Shown here: positions 21,121 to 33,479 of the stretch, one piece after another | How the letters are laid out: each line of letters opens with the position of its first letter | How positions within the stretch are numbered: the stretch's first letter is position 1 | Assembly (NCBI GenBank): GCA_950295325.1 | Contig: OX485803.1 | Location: forward strand, 34,237,554 to 34,301,553 | DNA from: Polytrichum commune | Taxonomy: Eukaryota; Streptophyta; Polytrichopsida; Polytrichales; Polytrichaceae | Reading direction: 5' to 3' | Length of the DNA stretch: 64,000 nucleotides | Translations under genes and position numbers: made by a program | Notes under the pieces: model-generated | What the model saw: the letters and a program-made list of their open reading frames with translations, nothing else | Told to the model about the DNA's origin: nothing | Databases searched by the model: none

Positions 21121-23756
21121 TACTAAGACTATTGCCTATATTTTCACAAGAGTGCACGTGCTACTCCTAAGGTTGCACTTTCTCCAATCAATTTATAGCC
21201 TCTTTGTATCTTCCCCTTTCCCAATCTCCTAGAGTATGGTCCTAATTTGCACATGTTATTTAAATATCTAGCTCTAATTGACATTGTCTTTCCTATTTAT
21301 CATGAATTTGCCAAAAAAAAATCAACTCCACATAGCCCCCAATCAATCTTGTTGTTGTCCTTGGCAACTTATCTTCTTGGATGCTTGAAGGTTGATTCAT
21401 GAGGTGAGGCAACTTCCTTAGTTGCTCTTTATTGGCTCATGCTTCTATCTTGTCGATGATTCACCATAAGTTTTCATCTATGGCCACCAAGTCGGGTGCA
21501 TTCAAATGTTGCCACCTCAAAAATATTTTTAAGGTATGGCTTTTGTGTTTGGAAATTCATCGATCAAACATTTATGAGCCCATGCCATAAAATGTGTAAT
21601 GGCCATGCCTCCACCATCCAAATCCATATGGTTGGTCTACATTGTAGTTTCAAAAGGAAAAATAGCTCATGGTGACTTTTATCGAATTTCTTCACACTGA
21701 CCTTTATATATTAAGGTGAGGAAACTTCTCACCAAGGGCAAGGAGGAGGAGGAGGAGGAGGTTGTTCTTCCTAATGCGAGTGAGAGTGGTTGTGTGAGGG
21801 TGTTGATTGGTGCTAACAAAGAATGAATACACAATTCTAGGTATGTCATCTCACACTCTCTTTGCAATTTTGTATTTTATAGTTGTGCTTGCAAGTGAGA
21901 ATTGGATTTGCATGCAACAAATGTAGTGTTCGGATATTGCGTCTTTGTCCAAGGATTTTATTTTTGCCTTTGAAATATGCCAATATGGTTGATCTTGTGA
22001 ATGTATTAGTAGTATGTTTGGTGTGCAAATACACCTCGTCATTAAAGGAGTCAAAGAACTAGGACTCATATTTGAAAGCAACTTATTGAGAGTATGGTTT
22101 TGGGTGATCAATTTGATGCAAGTGATTTATGTGCGGTGTCATTTGTAATTATGAAGCAATGTTACAAGTTAATGAGATAATTTAAGGGGGGGGGGGTAAC
22201 AAATAAGATGAATGAGAGATATTTTGGGAAGAAGCTGCAAGTACATATTTTGGGGAGCTTTGGAACAATCCAATGGACATCACTCACTAAAGGCTTGAGG
22301 CTGCTTGAGGGACAATTGAGAAGTGAGAGATATTCAAATTTGGGAGGCATTAAGGAAGCATTGCCCACAATCAATTGTGCAAAGGATATTGTTATGAGAG
22401 AAATTGGTGAACATGGTGTCTTGAGTTGAGATCAATTAACCCACAATTGATTTAGCATAATTGAGTAACCATAATCGATTCGCCCATATTATGGCTCACC
22501 ATGCCGAAATCCATTTGTGCACGGGCCATGGTTGTTGAGAGTTATTGTTCGTATGCCCAATGTTGAGATTGGCTTTCAATAGACGTCTTTGAACATAGTT
22601 GTGGTACAACATATCCATTCAACATCGCTCAATATTGCGTCTCGTTTTGAATGTTCTCGTTAGTTTTTCTCCCAAAGTGCAAGTTGGGGATATACAAAGT
22701 CAAAAGTATGTTACAGGAGCATATCTCTACTGATATGGGGAACCGCCAAGAGGTAAGTTCAATACTTTCACTTCAATCGGATATTAATGGAAATTCCAAA
22801 CTTTGCTTTATATACTTTTTGGTCCTACTTTGATTTCAAGTCGCATGTGTAGGTTTGTTGCTTCACGGCATCTTTACGGTGTTTGCCAACGGACTACACC
22901 TCAACAAGTCAAACACCAACATTGACGAACATGTGTGACTCATAGTTCACTCCCATGCCGGTCCCACCCCTCTCGAACCTACCTTTCCACAGGCTCGTGT
23001 CCCATGAAGATCCGGAACACATGGTGGAGGTGGAGGATGATTTTATTCAATTAGACCAAGAAAATTCATCAGGTTTCTTGAGGGGTATTGTATTGTTGAG
23101 CTATTTGAACACCGTGATGACCCAAATTTGGCATCTATTGTATGTTGGGATAAGTGTTGGGAGGGGTGCTCAATTGCCCCAAATAAGGAAGGATTTTGGG
23201 TTACCCTAGCTAAATGATTGTGTATTTCTTTTTAAATACAATGTGATATTCTTGTTTGTCAAATTATTAACCCTCTATGTTAGTGTTTCCTTCCATATCC
23301 TCAGATCACAAGCCTTTCATGAGTTTGAATTTCCCATAAAAATGAGAACTTATGGGTTATACACATAGAAGTAACCATACAAATCATTGAAATCACCTTT
23401 ACGCATGATATATTCCTTGACCAAGCCATACAAACAAAAGAAGACAAATACAACCCGTTAGTAGACACAATAAGAGCACCCCTCATAGTTATCACCACAA
23501 GAGTAACGGGAGCCTTTCACACAAAAAGCATAGAACTCCTTGCAAGCCTACATATCCCTACATCACTAATAATAATAAAAAACTATCCACCAAATATTTA
23601 TCAAATATCTCACATACCTAGTACTTAATAAGAGAATACTCGAGAACCAATTCTCCCACCGGCCCCCCAACACACATAGTAAATGAATATCGAGATAAAT
23701 GTATTTTATTTCATATTTATATTTATATCTATTTATTTATTTATATTTATCAATAA
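21121..23756. other. No gene seen
   Basis: Anonymous sequence with an AGG-repeat run near 21742-21761 and a G-run near 22187-22197. Short frames (for example 22208-22429 and 22955-23209) show no recognisable domain. Confidence 0.4.
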
Positions 23757-23866
23757 CCCACCCACGACAAGGTAGACAGTAAACCCCACCTTGCAGCAAG
23801 AAGATTCTTGAGCAGGGTAGGGCCAACAAGCTCAAATTCACGTCGGATTGCCCAACGTTGGTTCTT
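23757..23866 (-). repeat. SINE-like repeat S2, copy c
   Basis: On the minus strand it reads AACGTTGGGCAATCCGACGT, GAATTTGAGC, CTGCTCAAGAATCTTCTTGC, then GGTTTACTGTCTACCTTG. Close to copy a, more diverged from copy b. Confidence 0.45.
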
Positions 23867-25259
23867 ATTCTTCTTAATATATGATTATATGATATATATA
23901 TCATATTATTGATATAAAGAATCTTATTTGGTGATCTTTTGTGAATCAAAGGGAGATTGTCACATGTTTCTCAACCAATGATGGAGACTTGAAAGCAATG
24001 GTCATGTTCCATGGTCATTGGTGTAAAGCCGATCTCAATAACTGCCATCAACACCCACTCATCACTAACTGCTTTCTGCACACCTTGATTGAGAAGAGTG
24101 ACTCTATAAACGCACATACGGTATGCATGCTTGTGTGGCAAATGAAATTGATTGTAAAATGCGGGAAGCCAAATGGCTTAGGGAACTAAATGCATCTCAC
24201 CTCATATGTTGCTTGGCAAGTCCATTGTGAGACAAGTGACGCCATTCAATAATGGTAGACATAAGAGCTATCCATAAGGTCCACAAAGTCCTCCTTTGGG
24301 AAACCTTTCTATCAAGAGCTCGTTCGCTTTGTCATGTATCAAAGTTGTTAGCTCGTTAGTTTGTTAGGTCGTTGAGTATTGGAGCCTATTTTGAAAGTTT
24401 GGTGATACTTTTAGAACCTCATCATTCAACCTGTCATTTTTTGAGAGTACTTTGTAATCTTAAATAGGATATGTGCATGGGACTCGCTATCTTAAATTTT
24501 GGATCGGCCTATGCAAGGCTAGCTTAGCCCACCCAATCTAGTAGGACAACATAGAAAGCCGATTCGTAATAGTCCTACATCACTCTTCGTGTATGTTAAT
24601 TTAAGAAAACATGGGATGACTTTGTGTTAATTCTCTTAACTTAGGGTTTATTATATTCTCATAATTTATATGTTTAAGACTAAACATATAAAATATGAGT
24701 CATACACAAAAAGCATAAAGTAATTGACTTGTGTCCCTTTGATGATTGTGGATAATAAATACAAGAATCAAGTAGAGAAGTCAATTGCATTTATGTGCCA
24801 TATGTTCTACATGCAGTCCACTAAAGCCTTTGGAGGTAATTTTTTGGTGCACTAATTATGATGTTTAAGGGTTTGTTTACACTAATGACCATGCATCATG
24901 ACTCATATTCGACACTCTCTCATTGGTTGGGAGTGCCGGTCCCACTTTGTTTTACACAAGGTGACCATGTCAGAACTTAGATTCAAAAGTGACTTGAAAG
25001 TAATAGGAAAATCACATGCCAATGAATGGACAATGTTTGGCAATCACCCACTTTTGTGGCAAGAGAACTCAAATAGGTTATCTCAACATAATATAATGAA
25101 GGCAACCATGTTAACATGTGCGTGCGCATGCGCGCCCACACACACACACACACAATATTGTTGTCATTTATTTCTAATCATTTTTCATTTTAACAATACA
25201 TATTTTAAGTAATTTAGTGTTTCTTAATTTTTTGAAGAAAATGATATGTCCCAGTTTAA
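23867..25259. other. No gene; diverged MITE-like fragment near 24866
   Basis: TAAGGGTTTGTTTACAC at about 24864 looks like a Harbinger-type left end. The following CTCTCATTGGTTGGGAGTG and ACACAAGGTGACCATG words resemble 27150-27300. No right end was found. A (CA)n run lies at about 25139-25154. Confidence 0.3.
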
Positions 25260-25387
25260 GTTTGCTTTACACTATGCCATACAATCAAGGCCGTCTAAAT
25301 ACGCTTTAAGTTTTCTCATGGTCAAGACCATGAGAAATCTTGAATCATGTTTTCTCACAAGCCTTGATCACGTGTGTAAAGTGGCCC
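25260..25387. mobile_element. Short Harbinger-type foldback MITE
   Basis: Flanked by TAA (25257-25259, 25388-25390). GTTTGCTTTACACTATG at the left pairs with the inverted right end GGGCCACTTTACACACG. The centre is a perfect palindrome, TTTCTCATGGTC/GACCATGAGAAA. 128 bp. Confidence 0.6.
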
Positions 25388-26011
25388 TAAGTTATTGCTA
25401 GGGTTGTTTCTTCTTCTTCTTCTTCATGAAACTAGCCACGAGTACGTGATGAACCACTTCACAATGCCGAAATCATTTGAAGGTAGTTGGAATAACGTAG
25501 GTGGATAGCATGTTGGGCAAATTTTGCCCAATAATGCTAATAATATTTTTTTTTAAAAAGAGGCTCAGGTGGTCCATAAAAACATTTATGAGAAATTAGG
25601 CAAATATGTATATGTATGTTTATTCAATTAGGCAGATAGCATACCCTACAGCCTTCTCATGGCGACACCTCACCTTAGATTTGCTTGCACACACGCTTCT
25701 CTACCAAACTTCACATGCCCTTAAGCTTTTTATTGACTTGAATTTGATAGGTTTAATAGTGAGTTGTTTACTTTGAATTGAGTTGTTCTAGCACACCAAA
25801 ATTCCTAAATTTTAGGCATTTTGATAATTATTAATTTATTAATGTATGACATCAAAACCAATCATTTCCAAAAATATAGGTTTAATCATTTTGAATAATT
25901 TTATGCCCAACCTTCTATCAACCTACATTATACCTTGTGGATATTTGTGTGGTGATATGGCCATTATATCAAGGACTTACAACACAGCACTAGGAGATTG
26001 ATTTTATTTAA

Positions 26012-26905
26012 AGGACACTTTTACAATTTGGCCAAGGGCCATGACCATGACACTATGAGGCTATTAAAATTCATTCAAAAGTTATATCGAATTTAATATT
26101 TTGTGGTCACGGGCCTTCAAGCGTTGTGTAAAGACATATGTGACCAAGCTCTTAATCATGTCCTACTCCGATGTCATCTTATTGGTGTGGATCGTTCTAC
26201 ACACTAAATTTTACTACATTAAGGGCATGGGTAGATCACTCCATTGTCAAGTTGAACACCACGTGCGGCCAAAAAAAATCTTCTTTTGGTAAGTTGCACC
26301 ACCAAAATGGGTCAAAATTTTATCAAATTTTTTTCATGAGTAAATATACACAATACCTATGACATAGTTAAAAGTGGTAACTAAATTTGATGATTTGTTT
26401 TTTTCATAAAACATACCATTTCTAACTAGAATGACACAAAATTGAACTAAAACAATTATTAAAAAAAATAAAAATATGACTAAAAATTTCAAAAATGTAT
26501 ACAAAAGATACTATCAATGGTTATATATATGTAGAAAAAATATCATAAATTTTAAAATTATATATGGCATGTAATATAGGGGTAGCAAACTTTGTCCGCA
26601 CGTGGTGTCAACTTGACAATGAAGTGACCTCCCCGTGATTAAGGGTTGTGACATTTTGAAGTGTCAAGTCTCTTGGTTTCTAGTTATAGCTACCTTTTTG
26701 ACGTGAGCTTGACATGGGCTTGAATCAAGTTTGTTAGACCATGAAACATTATCCATGTACGGTATTTCATCCATTAACCTCGTTGGTTCATGAGGCCATC
26801 GACCTCTTGTGTAAAGTGAAGTGTGATAGACTCAGCAAATTCCACCAATGAGATATTTAAGATGTCAATGGTCATGGTCCCTCAAGCTCTAGTGTGATGT
26901 GGCCA
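26012..26905. mobile_element. Harbinger-type MITE, GGGCCACTTCACAC family, copy E, interrupted
   Basis: Flanked by TAA (26009-26011, 26906-26908). The ends AGGACACTTTTACA and TGGCCACATCACAC (inverted) are worn. Internal words match copy D: GGTCACGG near 26105, AGACATATGTGACCAAGCTC, CTCTTGGTTTC, and CACCAATGAGA near the right end. About 474 bp once the 412-bp insertion and its duplication are removed, in line with the other family members. Confidence 0.6.
26226..26637. mobile_element. hAT-like MITE nested in copy E
   Basis: Flanked by the 8-bp duplication ATTAAGGG (26218-26225, 26638-26645). The left end CATGGGTAGATCACTCCATT pairs with the inverted right end CACGGGGAGGTCACTTCATT, and pairing extends about 43 bp through GTCAAGTTG and CACCACGTGCGG. 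The 8-bp duplication and CA-start fit hAT. The interior is extremely AT-rich and non-coding. Confidence 0.7.
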
Positions 26906-26908
26906 TAA

Positions 26909-28992
26909 ATGGAACTCATGAAACATGCATCCATCAAGGTGCTTGAAGTGGTGTAACAAGGTGATATGAGTATTACCATGTGTTTCATAACATCTTATCT
27001 TTTGGTGATCCTTGTGTATACCACATAGAAATTTATAAACAACCTCATGTAGATTTTGTTGTGCCAACTTGTAGAAAAAAAATAAAGTGTAGAAACGAAA
27101 CTAAAGGTGTGACACCTTCGTGCTTGGGGCCCTTATATTTGGCATAGTGGACACTCATGACATGTTTTACACTAGTGACCGTGGGCTGACACCGCCACTT
27201 TCTAAATTCTCACATTGCTTGAGGTATGAGTAGTGGTTCCCCCTTTGCTTCACACAAAGTCACTAGAAATAAGTATGAGCATGTAATAGATGAGAAAGTG
27301 ACATGAAATTATACATGTTTATGAACTTGATAACATTTGATGGTCACTTGAATTTTGTGCAAAAATGAAGAATGTGGTTTTTGCCAACGAGCTCATATTT
27401 TCCTTGCAAATATTTATAAGAATTTTTTTTCACAAGTAGTTATTTCAATGTTGATTACTCTTGGATTGGTTGAAACATGTTGATGCATGGATCGCTTGTA
27501 AAAGAGAAGTTCGTGGAAAGCTCAAGAACGGCAAACTCTTTATCATGAAAGTTAAAAGTCTTTACCAAATGCTCCTTTGGTTTATTCTTTCCAATTGAAA
27601 CATCCTTAACGAAGATGCATGTTCATAAGCGTCAATAGAAGATGGAGGACAAAGAAATGAAAACCCTCGAACAAGAGAAGCTTGTAGAAAGATTTGATGA
27701 TACATTTCCATACTACATTCATGAATTGCCGACTCATAGAGTGGATGATCATGCCATCCATCTGGTCATTAGGTAAGGTAAAGGGTGCTTAAACCAACAC
27801 TTTAGGCTATTGCACATACATATGGTTACATGGTTGATATAAAAAATGTATATTCATATTAGTCTTTGTTCTAAACACAGGTATAAAGAAAGAAAAAATA
27901 TTTTTAGTCTCAATTAGATATTTGATGAATGTTCAAAGTCAAAATCACTAGTTTCCTTAAACCAATTTATAGGCCCCGTGTATGACGATCTTGGATATGA
28001 TGAGGATCCCGTCCTCCATTGCCTGCAACCAACACAACATAGTTGGGTACTAGAACCAAGCTAGATCAAAGACCAACTAGTAATAATGTGCAAAGCCACA
28101 TGGCCACCTCCATAATCCCACTTAGTTCATTTGCAAAACCAACACCTTGCATCATGAGTACCAACCCCCTTTGTGCTTTGTGGGCCTAACTGTGTGACTT
28201 TGTGAATAAAATGGCTATAACACCCCCCCCCCTCCCAGCGCGGTGTATAGAATGGCCAGAATAGGCATTGACAAGCCACCCCAAACCCACCTTGAACCAA
28301 CCCCAAATAGAGTGGAGCCCGTTACCTACCCTACATGGAGGTAGTGGAGGTCGCTATGAGGTGGCACCACTAATGGCACCTAAAAGCATCACTCCGTGGG
28401 CCCGTACACTCCTACAACATGGGGAACACTTCAAGGTAGTAGAGTGTTGGTGATTGGGAGGCGTTTATAGGTGTTGGTTTTGGATGGGGTGTTGGTTTAA
28501 GCACCCTTTACCTTAGTTGGGTCTTAAGTGGCTCGTTTCCTTAATGAGACCCCTAAATTTGATTGGCATGTGGTTTGGTGAGGATGAATGAGCAAACATC
28601 ATGAAGACACGTGTTTAAAACAAATTGAACTACACATATTGATTGATAACTACACTACACTCAATAATGAAAACAAGTGGAAGGACTTATGAATGTAGTT
28701 AAGAATGAAAAAGAGTGTCAATGTGTATTTACATTGACATGCAATGTCCATTCACCATTTCCTTCCCCTTTTGTGTTGGTTGGGGATGTAGAGGTGTTTA
28801 TTATCTATAGTCAATAGGTGGACTAGTGGTTAGTTGAATCCGTCATTTATTTATTTTAAAGGTTAATGTTTATTACATGGAGCATGAGGAGGTGTGATTA
28901 ATATAGTGGGATCATGGCTTGATTCTTGTCAAGTTTTCATTTGTTTAGAATTATGTGTGTGAAGTATCGGATGGAAATTTGGGATAGTTTAT
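26909..28992. other. No gene seen
   Basis: Contains a MITE-like fragment near 27150-27300 resembling 24866 onward, and a C-run near 28227. The frame 28268-28453 has no recognisable content. Confidence 0.4.
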
Positions 28993-30584
28993 CTATAAGT
29001 TTTTTTGAAAAAAAAATTTAAGGTCCCGTAGGGTTTGGATATGGTCATTGTGGATGGTGCCTCTCTTTTGATGATTAGGGGGAGGATTGCCCAACCTTGT
29101 TGGGATAGTGATGTTAAAGAGAGTGTCGTATTTTTCTAAATTGCTAGTGGCATTTTGTGGGAATCTATCATTACAATATGTGACTTCTAGTAATTGGGAT
29201 AAGGTTAGGGTGGGGTGCAAATGGAGATTGGTCTAATGGTGAAGTGCCTAGGATGCATAGTATGTCAAGACATAGTCTCAATGAGCATTTACATCTTGGG
29301 AGGTAGCATGAGCACGGAAGGAAGCCATGTTGGCGTGATGTTGTATGAGGTTTTGTTATTAAATTTGTTATGAATGGGTGTGAAGCATATGGTTGTGGGG
29401 TGGGCAAGGAGATTGTTGGCTACTACATGGACTACCTTATTGTGCCAGTTTTTGCAGAGATTAATTATGTGTTGTTTTGTGTAACATGACAAAAAGTGTA
29501 GGGATGGGTCATTTTCCTTTAATGGGCAAAGGTTACATACTGTCATGGATAGATATCTTGTTTTAGGATTTTATTTTTTATTTTTTATTTTTTAAAATAT
29601 AATTGCCTACACATTTGCCATATTGGAATTTGAGAACTTGGGTGATTTGGGCCTCAGTGATCCATGGAGCATCTAAGAAGAGGTTAGACTATTTTGTGAT
29701 AACCATTTTGGTATGTTGGGTATGGTGTTAGTGGCATGTGATATGAGGGCTACTTTGTATTTTTTTCTATTTATATTTTAAGGTTGTGGACGAAGTTGTC
29801 ATGTTGGATTGAGTTAGGGGGGATGGAGGGCCAAAAGGGGTGTTGGGTGGCCTATATGATGGAATGGGGTTCTAGGTTCCAGTGTTCCAAGTTTGGCTAG
29901 TTTATCCACTTCGTCATTGCCATGGATGTTTGTTTTGGCACAAACTTTTATGATGTTCATGATGGGAGTGGATGTTTTGATAGCATGTATTATGTGGGGT
30001 ATGAGGAGTTTATTGGGGTGGTCATTTTCAACCCACGATTGCATCAATTCCATCTCTATGACAACATCCTTGCACATGTTTGAATTGTCTTCTCCAACAC
30101 TACAATTTTCTTTGTCACCGCCTTGTGCACTAGAATCATAAATCAAATATGCAATCATAACCACACTCCCCATCCTCCTCCATACTTCCAAATAAATGAA
30201 CCTCAATAAATGACCCTTCATGTATAAATGTATATTTTGTAGAGGTCCTCCATACATGTGCATACAACTACGAGTTATAATTTGTGCTGCATATGTAGAT
30301 GTACCTAGTACCAAAAAAAAATTCAAATTAATACACTCACGTATACCCATATGTGTTTTGAAAGATGCGCCCGTGGGAATAGTCTTCAAATTATTAAAGA
30401 CAATCCAAAAGATGTCAAACATATAACGCGTTGTCTTGAGAACCCTAAGATTCAACCAATTATGCCCAAAAACATTCTCGGACATTGGATAGCATTCCCC
30501 TTTCCCACTTTGATAATAAGTACACTCAAACACATGCAAAAGGATAGATGGAAACACATGACATCTACATGTCATCATTGTCAC
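28993..30584 (-). pseudogene. LINE retrotransposon 3' part: RNase H and C-terminal endonuclease-like region, degraded
   Basis: The first minus-strand frame (30584-29814, 256 codons) carries an RNase H-like region whose end reads NIIKVCAKTNIHGNDEVDKL followed by AKLGT. This matches the conserved H-x-G-N-x-x-A-D-x-L-A tail of non-LTR RNase H domains, with H replaced by K and A by V. After stops, about 29720-29600 reads FLDAPWITEAQITQVLKF. Then 29546-29289 has CNLCPLKENDPSLHFLSC (a Cys/His cluster) and KNWHNKVVHVVANN. Two further frames (29407-29171 and 29220-28993) hold CSLRLCLDILCILGT and LLEVTYCNDRFPQ. A Cys/His cluster, RHN-like, (R)PDI and E-x-T-Y-C series is typical of LINE C-termini with a restriction-like endonuclease fold. 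At least two frameshifts and several stops make it dead. The reverse transcriptase should lie upstream (above 30600) but was not recognised, so the copy looks 5'-truncated or rearranged. Confidence 0.6.
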
Positions 30585-31320
30585 GTCATATCACATCACG
30601 TCACCTCCCCGAGAGTTTGAGATAGAACCATTTTTTTTTTGTCAAGAAAACCAAATGGAACATCCAAGTGGAATCCCTATGATATATTTTGTCCCAAACA
30701 TGAAATCTACATCGGTTTCATCAATGCCAAGGCAATTACTAAATGCATTCCTGAATGGATTGTGCCCCAAAAAATAAGACCGAAAGTGAGAAGCTTCACG
30801 GAGGGCAAGTCGTGAAATCCTATGGAGAATTGATAAAATATAACGGGTTTTTTGTTTTACAAATAAAGACAACGGACTCCATGAAACATGCAGTCAATTT
30901 TGGTTTTTTAAATAATTATTTATATTTTTGGCTCATTTGCAGTCAACCAAATTCAACATCGAAGATTTTTGCCTTCAAGCGATTGGATCTAACATAGTTT
31001 CTTATTTTTTATTTATTTTTTGGTCGAGTGTGACTTTCAGAGACTATCGTCATGTTCACAAAGAAGAAGAACTTCGGTCTCCGGAGGAGGCCAGAGTGAC
31101 TAGAGTGTTTGTTTGTAGAACATCCTTAGCCATGTCCCGACGTCATGTTCACGAATATGATGTGATGGCAACCTTGGTGTGCCTTGTAAGTCATGTAAAA
31201 AATATGAAAACTAACTAGAGTGTGGCCCATTACAAAGGATCCTTTTAGTTATTGTTGTGTAATAATGTGCAAGTCATATGTGCCTTTGACAACGACAACA
31301 ACAACAACAACCAACTTAAT
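30585..31320. other. No gene seen
   Basis: I looked for reverse transcriptase motifs continuing the LINE on the minus strand and found none. The plus-strand frames at 30755-31218 have no recognisable domain. Confidence 0.35.
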
Positions 31321-31460
31321 ATTACTTAGCATTGTGCATTCGTTTTGTGGATCTTGAGAATATAACCACGGGATGACTCAAATTCAAGTTGAGTTTCTAG
31401 CATCCCATGGTTATATTCTCAGGGCACACATACCAAATACACAATGTTGAGTAATGTTGT
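31321..31460. repeat. Foldback element around a strong hairpin
   Basis: GAGAATATAACCACGGGATG pairs with the inverse of GCATCCCATGGTTATATTCTC. Outside it, ATTACTTAGCATTGTGCATT pairs weakly with the inverse of CACAATGTTGAGTAATG. The ends resemble the TA-flanked foldbacks at 31644 and 33105. Confidence 0.5.
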
Positions 31461-31643
31461 GGGTGGAGCATGAAGACAATAGGATAGTGTAAGGTTGGGA
31501 TTAACCCCCAAAGTTCAAAGTGATAAAAAAGTGGCTATTCACATTCTTGAAAACCTTCTAACTCCATTGCTCATGGTACTTGCCTTTTATTTATTTCTTT
31601 TTATTTCTTTTTGTTGCCTTTGTTAAGGGTTAGAATTCATATA

Positions 31644-31777
31644 ACAACACTCAACTAATGAGATTTGTTCAGCTGCCTTAACTTCATGTTCACTTTGAAC
31701 AAGTGGATTCCAGCAGCTAAAGTCTTTATTCTTGAGTCTATTGATGGGCCCATGAACACAACTCAACTAAGTAATGT
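31644..31777. mobile_element. TA-flanked foldback MITE, copy 1
   Basis: TA at 31642-31643 and 31778-31779. The left ACAACACTCAACTAATGAG pairs with the inverted right ACATTACTTAGTTGAGTTG. 134 bp. The same layout and the same internal GTTCA/TGAAC and AGTCTTTATT words recur at 33105-33242. Confidence 0.5.
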
Positions 31778-32173
31778 TAAGGACATAAAAGACGTGCATG
31801 CGACCTAGTGTATTATAATTCATAATTTGTGTCGGGACTTCTGATTGTTTGATCTATTTTATAATAAAAATAAAAAAGTGATCAAGTTGGTTATATTGTC
31901 ATATTCCATTATCTTATATGCAAATCGTAATTCTAGCCAGTAAAAACAATTATCAATAAATTCTGATGATCATGGATTAATATTATCAATGCCATGAAAA
32001 TACTTGCAAATTGTGTTCTTAAAATCTCTAGTTCTATCATACGGATATAGTCTTCAAATAGTAACCATCCATAACCCTTTTTTGCATTTGATGTGAAAAT
32101 AACATTGTGTAAGACATCTTGGATTTGAAGTGTACCATATAGGACTTTAAGAATTAAGCGTAGAGCCTCTGAT

Positions 32174-32959
32174 CTCGGGGGGTGCACTGTACTAAACATG
32201 TATGAGTATACGTGAGTGCACAGGAGGGGTATTGATTTGGACCTTGCCGTGTTACGTATACATATGATATACATGTTATAATTTATAGTTACCTACATAT
32301 ATGGAAGGCCTTTAAAAAGTATACAATAATTGTACTTGTATGGTATTGTTATTATACTACATATCATAAGTTTTCATATTGGATGAAATTAGGATTAACT
32401 AGGATTAACGATTTTCGTTAGCAACCTTATATAGGGTAGTATGAACCATGTACAAGGTGTCAAGGTAATATCGTGAAAAGAGGCAATATTAGGGTTTTGA
32501 AATGATTCATTCAACTCAAAGTAACAAGGAGATTGGTTTATGTTGGTATCAAAAAGGGGCTAACAACAAGTGGACATATGATCTTACTGATCATTTGATG
32601 GTAGACTTAGAGACAATAGTTGCATTGGCTATAATGACATATATCGGTGAATCAAATGTTTATGAGTTACATCTAGGAGATGAAAAAGACTTCAACGACT
32701 TTGCTGATGAAAGCTAGGATATTTTGTTATACATATTATAGGGGTTGATTATTGTTCAAAAGTATATTTGTATACTTATGTTAATGACTATATATGAATG
32801 GATGTTTTTTTGTGTATACATATTGTCACTTGTATATTTATTGTTGCAATTGTATGTGTATTACTTCATTTCACAAAAAATAACTTGTATATAGGGGGTT
32901 TTTAGAGTATGCAGTGAACGCACGTGATTCTAGGTTTTAATGAAAGGTGCACCCCCCGA
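32174..32959. mobile_element. Mutator-like element, same family as 12682 and 13187
   Basis: The left end CTCGGGGGGTGCACTG continues to ATACGTGAGTGCAC. The inverted right end GCTCGGGGGGTGCACC continues to ATCACGTGCGTTCAC. Flanked by GCCTCTGAT (32165-32173) and GCCTCTAAT (32960-32968), a 9-bp duplication with one mismatch. The longest member of the family here at 786 bp, and the only one with a plausible internal frame. Confidence 0.65.
32502..32717 (+). CDS. 71-codon frame inside the Mutator-like element, unidentified
   Basis: An open frame with a protein-like composition (CWYQKGANNKWTYDL early, acidic end LGDEKDFNDFADES). It lies wholly inside the element, between AT-rich arms. A W-x-x-K...W-x-Y start and an acidic D-x-D-F end loosely recall the N-terminal domain that precedes the Mutator transposase, but similarity is weak. 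It could also be a captured host fragment or chance. No intron signals or promoter seen. Confidence 0.25.
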   Translation: MIHSTQSNKEIGLCWYQKGANNKWTYDLTDHLMVDLETIVALAIMTYIGESNVYELHLGDEKDFNDFADES

Positions 32960-33104
32960 GCCTCTAATCAAGATTGTCAAAGACAACAATTATAATACAC
33001 CATTAATAAACGCTTTCACATGGTACCATTTTTGTGATGTTTGGTGCAGACTTTCAAGGTTCAAAATGATGTATTTTTATGACATTTCACGAGTGTATGA
33101 CATA

Positions 33105-33242
33105 GCATTACTCAGCTGATGAGTTGTGTTCAATTTCCCTGCCTTCAAATTTAGTCTGAAGTACTGGAATTCCAACATATGGAGACTTTATTTTTCAATT
33201 TACAGTAGGCCTCATGGACATAACTCATCAACCGAGTAATGT
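33105..33242. mobile_element. TA-flanked foldback MITE, copy 2
   Basis: TA at 33103-33104 and 33243-33244. The left GCATTACTCAGCTGATGAG pairs with the inverted right ACATTACTCGGTTGATGAG. 138 bp. Same family as 31644-31777, with better-preserved ends. Superfamily uncertain; the TA duplication points to Tc1/mariner. Confidence 0.6.
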
Positions 33243-33479
33243 TATGGATGATCGGCAAGCATGTGGTCGTATATTTTGATTATTATTGAAAGCTAAATTA
33301 AGCATCCAATTTTGGACATGCTATGATCCCCAACTTTGAGGTTCACAATTATTCCAAAATCTTTTGGTTTTAGAAACTTTTGTGCTTCCAAATTTTGTGT
33401 TGTGAACAATATATGTTCTCTTGTCAATTGGAAACTTCCACTAGATGTAAGCATATGTAATTTAGTTACTTATCTTGCT

